This document shows positions 14,160-19,811 of a DNA stretch of 19,811 nucleotides, piece by piece. Position 1 is the first letter of the stretch. Every line of letters begins with the position of its first letter. This stretch comes from JAFHCF01 sp048497495 (GTDB lineage: Bacteria; Pseudomonadota; Alphaproteobacteria; Rhizobiales; Ancalomicrobiaceae): assembly GCA_048497495.1 (NCBI GenBank), contig JAFHCF010000276.1, forward strand, positions 1 to 19,811. Direction: 5' to 3'. Position numbers and translations under genes: made by a program. The notes beneath the pieces are model-generated. The model ran no database searches and was not told the DNA's origin. It saw only the letters and a program-made list of their open reading frames with translations.

Positions 14160-14233
14160 CGAAGGCATGCGCGTTTCTCATATGCATCGGCGGTATGAGG
14201 AATTCGCATAGCGAATACCAGAGGTCGCCTTCG
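14160..14233. repeat. Inverted repeat between convergent genes
   Basis: ATTCGC-ATA-GCGAAT (14202-14216) is a perfect small hairpin, extended by GGTAT (14192-14196) against ATACC (14215-14219) with a bulge. Outer arms CGAAGGC (14160-14166) and GCCTTCG (14227-14233) also match. It lies between the stop codons at 14124 and 14247, so it may act as a transcription end point for both genes. No T-run follows. Confidence 0.5.
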
Positions 14234-14246
14234 ATGCCCTCCGGTA

Positions 14247-14681
14247 TCAGCCCCGACGCCCCTCGACCTCCTCGATCGCCGCGATCGTCGCGTCGTAGGG
14301 CAGGAGCGTCGAGGCGTGGCGCGCCTTGTAGTCGCGCACCGGCTCCAGGTACTTCATGTCGGCGAAGCGGCCTTCCGGCGGCGCGCCGTTTTCCTTGAGC
14401 ATGATCCTGACCGCCTCGCGCGCCGCCCGGACCTCGCCCGTGGTCGCGCCGATCACGTTGCGGGCGAGCACCGAGGCCGAGGCCGTGCCCAGCGCGCAGG
14501 CCTTCACGTCATGGGCGAAGTCGACGACGCGGTCGCCGTCGAGCACCAGATCGACCGTGACGGTCGAGCCACACAGGCGGGAATGGGCGGTGGCGGAGCC
14601 CTGCGGCGCGTCGAGACGGCCGAGACGCGGGATGTTGCCGGCCAATTCGAGGATCTGTTTGTTGTAGACGTCGTCGATCAT
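14247..14681 (-). CDS. IscU/NifU-N-like iron-sulfur cluster scaffold protein
   Basis: The 144-residue protein matches the U-type scaffold fold: YNKQILELAGNIPRLGRL, SRLCGSTVTVDLVLDGD (first cluster Cys, residue 37), VKACALGTASASV (second Cys, about 62) and ARHASTLLPYDA near the end. In canonical IscU/SufU the last motif reads RHxC; here it is RHAS, so the third cluster cysteine is missing. I recall this variant in many Hyphomicrobiales next to folE. It may assemble clusters with other ligands or serve as a sulfur or zinc protein. The ATG at 14681 has AAAGG about 10 bases upstream. It diverges from folE over a shared promoter region. No iscS, sufS or hscA gene is adjacent. Confidence 0.85.
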   Translation of the reverse strand: MIDDVYNKQILELAGNIPRLGRLDAPQGSATAHSRLCGSTVTVDLVLDGDRVVDFAHDVKACALGTASASVLARNVIGATTGEVRAAREAVRIMLKENGAPPEGRFADMKYLEPVRDYKARHASTLLPYDATIAAIEEVEGRRG

Positions 14682-14720
14682 CGAATGGACCTTTCACCGC
14701 GCCCCGTGACACGTCGCCCC

Positions 14721-14771
14721 CTGACGGAAGCGCTCGAGCGCATTATATAGTCGGCAGGGAAGGCCTCGACA
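14721..14771. promoter_or_regulatory. Divergent promoter region of the scaffold gene and folE
   Basis: On the minus strand a perfect -10 box TATAAT (forward 14742-14747) has only a poor -35 (TGTCGA at 18 bases), with a predicted start near 14735. On the plus strand CTGACG (14721-14726), 17 bases, then TATATA (14744-14749) is a fair promoter that would give folE a leader of about 140 bases. The two -10 boxes overlap, and a perfect 12-base palindrome GCGCTCGAGCGC (14730-14741) sits next to them, in a good position for an operator. Confidence 0.45.
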
Positions 14772-14895
14772 TGTTACCGTCGGGTCACGCCTCCGGGGCC
14801 CGTCGGGCCCGCATGGATCTCCAAGTCCGGTGATCCGAACCGAGATCGGAACCGTAGACTTGAGCGAAGTGCTCGACAATCGGGAGAATTCATCG

Positions 14896-15522
14896 ATGGA
14901 TGCCGTCGTCGACGCTCGTCGCGAGACGAGCACGACCAAACTCGCCGTTGCCCGCCCCTCCCGCGAGGAAGCGGAAGCCGCCGTGCGCACGCTTCTGCGT
15001 TGGACCGGCGACGATCCGACGCGCGAAGGACTGATCGACACGCCGAAGCGGGTGGTCAGGGCCTTCGAGGAACTCTATCGCGGCTATCGCGACGATCCGA
15101 GCACGGTGCTCGACCGTGTCTTCGAGGAAGTCGAGGGCTACGGTTCGATCGTCCTCGTCCGCGACATCCCCTTCTTCTCCCACTGCGAGCACCACATGGT
15201 GCCCTTCGTCGGCAAGGCCCACATCGCCTATTATCCGTCGGCCGGCGTCGTCGGGCTGTCGAAGCTCGCCCGTCTCGTCGACGTCTACGCCCGCCGCCTC
15301 CAGACCCAGGAGAGCCTGACGGCGCAGATCATCAACGCCATCGACGACCACTTGAAGCCGCGCGGCGTCGCCATCCTGATCGAAGCCGAGCACATGTGCA
15401 TGTCGATGCGCGGCGTCCAGAAGAGCGGTGTGTCGACGCTGACCACCGAGTTCACCGGCGTCTTCCGCGACGACCCCGCCGAACAGGCCCGTTTCATGAT
15501 GATGGTCAAGGGCATGCGCTGA
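14896..15522 (+). CDS. folE: GTP cyclohydrolase I
   Basis: FolE converts GTP to 7,8-dihydroneopterin triphosphate, the first step to tetrahydrofolate. The 208-residue type IA enzyme has the conserved run FFSHCEHHMVPF, with zinc ligands Cys97 and His100 and the third at Cys168 (EAEHMCMSMRGVQ). GLSKLARLVDVYARRLQTQE and KSGVSTLTTEFTG complete the GTP site. I chose the ATG at 14896 (MDAVVDARRE) because GGGAGA lies 8 bases ahead; an in-frame ATG at 14830 lacks such a site. A strong terminator follows at 15557-15584. Its neighbours are the scaffold gene (divergent) and, after the oxyR-katG pair, hisI. Confidence 0.97.
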   Translation: MDAVVDARRETSTTKLAVARPSREEAEAAVRTLLRWTGDDPTREGLIDTPKRVVRAFEELYRGYRDDPSTVLDRVFEEVEGYGSIVLVRDIPFFSHCEHHMVPFVGKAHIAYYPSAGVVGLSKLARLVDVYARRLQTQESLTAQIINAIDDHLKPRGVAILIEAEHMCMSMRGVQKSGVSTLTTEFTGVFRDDPAEQARFMMMVKGMR

Positions 15523-15556
15523 GGCGCGGCGCCCCCCGCATCGAACCGAAGCGACG

Positions 15557-15584
15557 AACGCCGGCCCCGCGAGGAGCCGGCGTT
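15557..15584. terminator. Rho-independent terminator between folE and oxyR
   Basis: AACGCCGGC (15557-15565) pairs perfectly with GCCGGCGTT (15576-15584) over a 10-base loop. TTTTACGTTCTT follows the stem from its last bases on the plus strand. It lies 35 bases after folE stops and between convergent genes, so it may also serve oxyR. Confidence 0.82.
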
Positions 15585-15622
15585 TTACGTTCTTCCGAAG
15601 CGACGAGACCAACGGCGGCCGA

Positions 15623-16525
15623 TCAGAGGGCCCCGGCGGCGGCGGCGGCCTCGCGGACGATCTCCGCGACCTGCTCGAGTTGGTCGGCCATCGGGTTGGT
15701 CTTGCGCCAGACCATGCCGATCACCCGGGTGGGGCGCGGATGCGGCAGGCGGTCGATCGACACGGTGGCCGAGCGCGTCTCGACCGCGACGGCCGATTGC
15801 GGGATCAGCGTCACCCCGATCCCGGCGCCGACCATCTGCACCAGGGTCGTGAGCGAACTGCCCTGAATCACGTCGCGCGCCACGCTCGGCGACATCTTGC
15901 AGAACGAGAGCGCCTGATCGCGAAAGCAATGGCCCTCCTCGAGCAACAGCAGATGCATCTCGCGCAGCATCTCCGGGTTCGGAACCGGCTTTCCCGCGTC
16001 CGCCGGCGGCCGAACCAGGACGAATTCCTCCTCGAAGAGCGCCTGCTCGTGGAGGGACGGTTCGGAGACCGGCAGGGCGACGATCGCCGCGTCGAGGCGC
16101 CCGTTCTCGAGATCCTCGATCAATTTCTGCGTCACCGCCTCGCGCGGCCAGAGTTCCAGACCGGGATGGCGCTCCATCAACGCCTTGATCACCCGCGGCA
16201 AGAGATAGGGGGCGACGGTCGGGATGACGCCGATCCGCAGCCGCCCGAGGAGCGGACCGCGGGAGGCCCGCGCCAAATCGCCCAACTCGTCCACCGATCT
16301 GAGAATCTCGCGAGCACGGATGGCGAATTCCTCGCCGAGGCTCGTCAGCCGGATCCGCCGCGCCCCTCTCTCGACCAACTGTGCGCCGAGAATGTCCTCG
16401 AGCTCCTTGATCTGCAGGGAGAGCGCGGGCTGCGAGATCGCGCAGTCCTCGGCGGCGCGACCGAAATGGCCGTGCCGGGCGAGCGCCTCGAAATAGCGGA
16501 GGTGCCGCATCGAAATCCTCATCAT
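15623..16525 (-). CDS. oxyR: Hydrogen peroxide-sensing LysR-type regulator OxyR
   Basis: OxyR senses H2O2 by forming a disulfide and then activates defence genes such as katG. The 300-residue protein has an N-terminal winged helix-turn-helix (FGRAAEDCAISQPALSLQIKELE, residues 21-43) and a substrate-binding-like domain. The decisive motif is EEGHCFRDQALSFC: Cys200 and Cys209 with the same eight-residue spacing as E. coli Cys199 and Cys208. The start is uncertain. The ATGs at 16525 and 16522 fit homologues in length, while the ATG at 16510 has the better ribosome site (AGGA, 5 bases). With the longer form, the palindrome at 16524-16538 overlaps the start codon, which would fit autorepression. 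It diverges from katG, its likely target. Confidence 0.94.
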   Translation of the reverse strand: MMRISMRHLRYFEALARHGHFGRAAEDCAISQPALSLQIKELEDILGAQLVERGARRIRLTSLGEEFAIRAREILRSVDELGDLARASRGPLLGRLRIGVIPTVAPYLLPRVIKALMERHPGLELWPREAVTQKLIEDLENGRLDAAIVALPVSEPSLHEQALFEEEFVLVRPPADAGKPVPNPEMLREMHLLLLEEGHCFRDQALSFCKMSPSVARDVIQGSSLTTLVQMVGAGIGVTLIPQSAVAVETRSATVSIDRLPHPRPTRVIGMVWRKTNPMADQLEQVAEIVREAAAAAGAL

Positions 16526-16560
16526 AAGCTCAGCATATCGCTTCGGTTTGAAAATGCAAA
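16524..16560. promoter_or_regulatory. Candidate OxyR operator in the oxyR-katG promoter region
   Basis: ATAaGCTcAGCaTAT (16524-16538) is a near-perfect palindrome with the LysR-type T-N11-A pattern. About 22 bases on, TTTGAAAATGCAAA (16547-16560) is a second, weaker dyad (TTTG/CAAA), two helical turns away, as expected for a LysR tetramer. Further right TATGAT (16568-16573) is a fair -10 box for katG without a good -35, typical of an activated promoter. OxyR binding here is inferred. Confidence 0.55.
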
Positions 16561-16704
16561 TTTAGATTATGATACCACCATGTTAGACCGGAGCTCGGAA
16601 GATCACGGACCAACGAGAGCCCGCTTCGATCCGACACACGCGGTGTGCGGCGGAACGGATGGCTTCTCGAATTTCGACCCGAACCGCCGAACCAGGAGAG
16701 CGCC

Positions 16705-18879
<2,175 letters not shown>

Positions 18880-18888
18880 CCCGAACTC

Positions 18889-18918
18889 GACCTCCCCGCG
18901 GCACCACGCGGGGAGGTC
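18889..18918 (+). terminator. Strong hairpin terminator after katG
   Basis: GACCTCCCCGCG (18889-18900) pairs perfectly with CGCGGGGAGGTC (18907-18918) over a 6-base loop. It starts nine bases after the katG stop codon. The T-tract is poor (TCGTC), but the 12-bp GC stem is convincing. Confidence 0.7.
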
Positions 18919-18959
18919 TCGTCGGGACCCGTTCCCGCCCCGCCTCGCCCGCCCGCCTG

Positions 18960-18988
18960 TTGACCGCCACCCGAGGCTCGCCTAATCC
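18960..18988 (+). promoter_or_regulatory. Promoter of hisI, likely giving a leaderless mRNA
   Basis: TTGACC (18960-18965, 5 of 6 to consensus), a 17-base spacer and TAATCC (18983-18988) form a fair sigma70-type promoter. The expected start, about 7 bases past the -10 box, falls on the A of the hisI ATG at 18995. Confidence 0.5.
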
Positions 18989-18994
18989 TCGGCC

Positions 18995-19480
18995 ATGACC
19001 GACACCGCCCCCCGCTTCCCCACCCTCGCCGATCACGACGCCCTCGAGATGGGCCGCACCCTGGCGCCGCGCTTCGACGCCCATGGCCTCGTCACCGCCG
19101 TGGTGGTCGATGTCGTCTCCCGCGATGTGGTGATGCTCGCCCACATGAACGCCGAGGCGCTGGCCAAGACCATCGAGACCGGCGTCGCCACCTATTGGAG
19201 CCGGTCGCGCGCCAGCCTCTGGGTCAAGGGCGAGACCTCCGGCAACCGCCAGATCGTCAAGCGCCTGCGGGTCGACTGCGATCAGGACGCGGTCGTGCTG
19301 GAGGTCGAGGTCGAAGGCGCCGGCGCCTCCTGCCACCGCGGCTTCCACTCCTGCTTCTACCGCGAGGTGCCCGTAGGCGCCCCCCTCGGCGCCGCGACCG
19401 AACTCACCTTCGTCGAGTCCGATCCCGCCTTCGACCCCGACGAGGTCTACGGCTGCGGCCACGACCATTCGAAGGGGTGA
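18995..19480 (+). CDS. hisI: Phosphoribosyl-AMP cyclohydrolase
   Basis: HisI opens the purine ring of phosphoribosyl-AMP, the third step of histidine synthesis. The 161-residue protein is a stand-alone enzyme, not fused to HisE. Motifs: MLAHMNAEALAKTIETGVA, TYWSRSRASLWVKGETSGN, VDCDQDAVVLEVE (Asp94, Asp96, Asp98 bind Mg2+) and ASCHRGFHSCFYRE (Cys113 and Cys120 bind Zn2+; the third Zn ligand, Cys95, lies inside the Asp motif). About 30 residues precede the core, as in alphaproteobacteria. No Shine-Dalgarno precedes the ATG at 18995, and the promoter lies just upstream, so translation may start on a leaderless mRNA. No other his genes are near. Confidence 0.96.
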   Translation: MTDTAPRFPTLADHDALEMGRTLAPRFDAHGLVTAVVVDVVSRDVVMLAHMNAEALAKTIETGVATYWSRSRASLWVKGETSGNRQIVKRLRVDCDQDAVVLEVEVEGAGASCHRGFHSCFYREVPVGAPLGAATELTFVESDPAFDPDEVYGCGHDHSKG

Positions 19481-19811
19481 GCGCCCCGCCGACCATCCGT
19501 TCACCATGACCGAAGACCGTCGTCAAAGTTCATCCGTCATTCGATTCAATCGGTTTAGAATTCCACCCTGAGACCGATCCGAAGGAGGATCACCTGCTCG
19601 AGGCGTGGCACGGCGGATATTCGGGGCGAGCCCGATCGAACTCGGTGACGTCGGCTCGAGGAGCGTCCGCGCCGACGCCGAGATCCGGGCGCTGGTGGCA
19701 GAACTGACGCGCTGACCCTGCCCCCTGGGGAAGGCGTCCCCGGCCGGACCACCCCGCGTCGACCCGAGCGGGGGGCCCGCCGAAACGAAGAAGGCGCGCG
19801 CGACCTTACCC
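19481..19811. other. Right end of the window, no convincing gene
   Basis: No open frame on either strand looks like a full gene. Bases 19520-19565 are relatively A/T-rich with a small palindrome CGATTCAATCG (19543-19553), possibly a promoter or operator. A short frame follows (19572-19715, listed separately). GGGGA/TCCCC at about 19730 can form a small hairpin. The final bases, AAGAAGGCGCGCGC, look like the beginning of a terminator cut by the window edge. Confidence 0.5.
19572..19715 (+). other. Possible gene remnant or very small ORF
   Basis: A plus-strand frame of 47 codons is open from just after a TGA at 19569 to a TGA at 19713. It contains a GTG at 19605 that would give 36 residues ending SPIELGDVGSRSVRADAEIR and then ALVAELTR. 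The last 27 residues read like a natural protein C-terminus, not the Arg/Pro-rich text of a shadow frame. A strong GAAGGAGGA (19581-19589) lies 15 bases before the GTG, too far for normal initiation. It may be the tail of a degraded gene; it may also be chance. Confidence 0.25.

Overview
The window looks like a piece of chromosome from a high-GC (about 70%) alphaproteobacterium, most likely Hyphomicrobiales (Rhizobiales). I infer this from a class I polyhydroxyalkanoate synthase, an OxyR/KatG pair, an IscU/NifU-like scaffold beside folE and hisI, a cluster of ureohydrolase, rpsI-rplM, PaaI thioesterase and enoyl-CoA hydratase-like genes, and short palindromic intergenic repeats typical of that order. 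Nearly everything is core metabolism or housekeeping. I see no prophage, transposase, CRISPR array, tRNA or rRNA.

Layout. 1-222: the start of a minus-strand lipoprotein, cut by the window edge. 380-2185: phaC (+). 2209-4253: bluB and argC (both -), with a cobalamin riboswitch in front of bluB. 4254-4656: a gene-free stretch holding a GC-rich hairpin and a 190-bp imperfect palindrome. 4657-5643: a SpeB-family ureohydrolase (-). 5824-6144: a secreted SH3-like protein (+). 6236-7185: rpsI and rplM (-), with a good sigma70-type promoter at 7290-7318. 7418-7915: PaaI-type thioesterase (-). 8077-8892: ECHDC3-like crotonase (+). 8980-9294: a small unknown protein (-) behind a second complete cobalamin riboswitch. 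9871-12337: thrS and yidD (-). 12391-12999: a stand-alone MESH1-like ppGpp hydrolase (+). 13126-14124: an Ala-rich protein of unknown function (+). 14247-14681: an IscU/NifU-like scaffold (-). 14896-15522: folE (+). 15623-16525: oxyR (-), divergent from katG (+, 16705-18879). 18995-19480: hisI (+), probably leaderless. 19481-19811: no convincing gene.

How the parts fit. Two minus-strand transcription units carry B12-sensing leaders: the 5,6-dimethylbenzimidazole synthase gene bluB, where this control is expected, and a 104-residue orphan gene, where it is not. Both leaders end in a hairpin that would hide the Shine-Dalgarno sequence, so control is probably at translation. OxyR and KatG form a peroxide-response pair with a LysR-type palindrome in the shared promoter. 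The orphan protein under B12 control is the most promising lead to new biology. All function calls come from reading motifs by eye; no database search or structure prediction was run.
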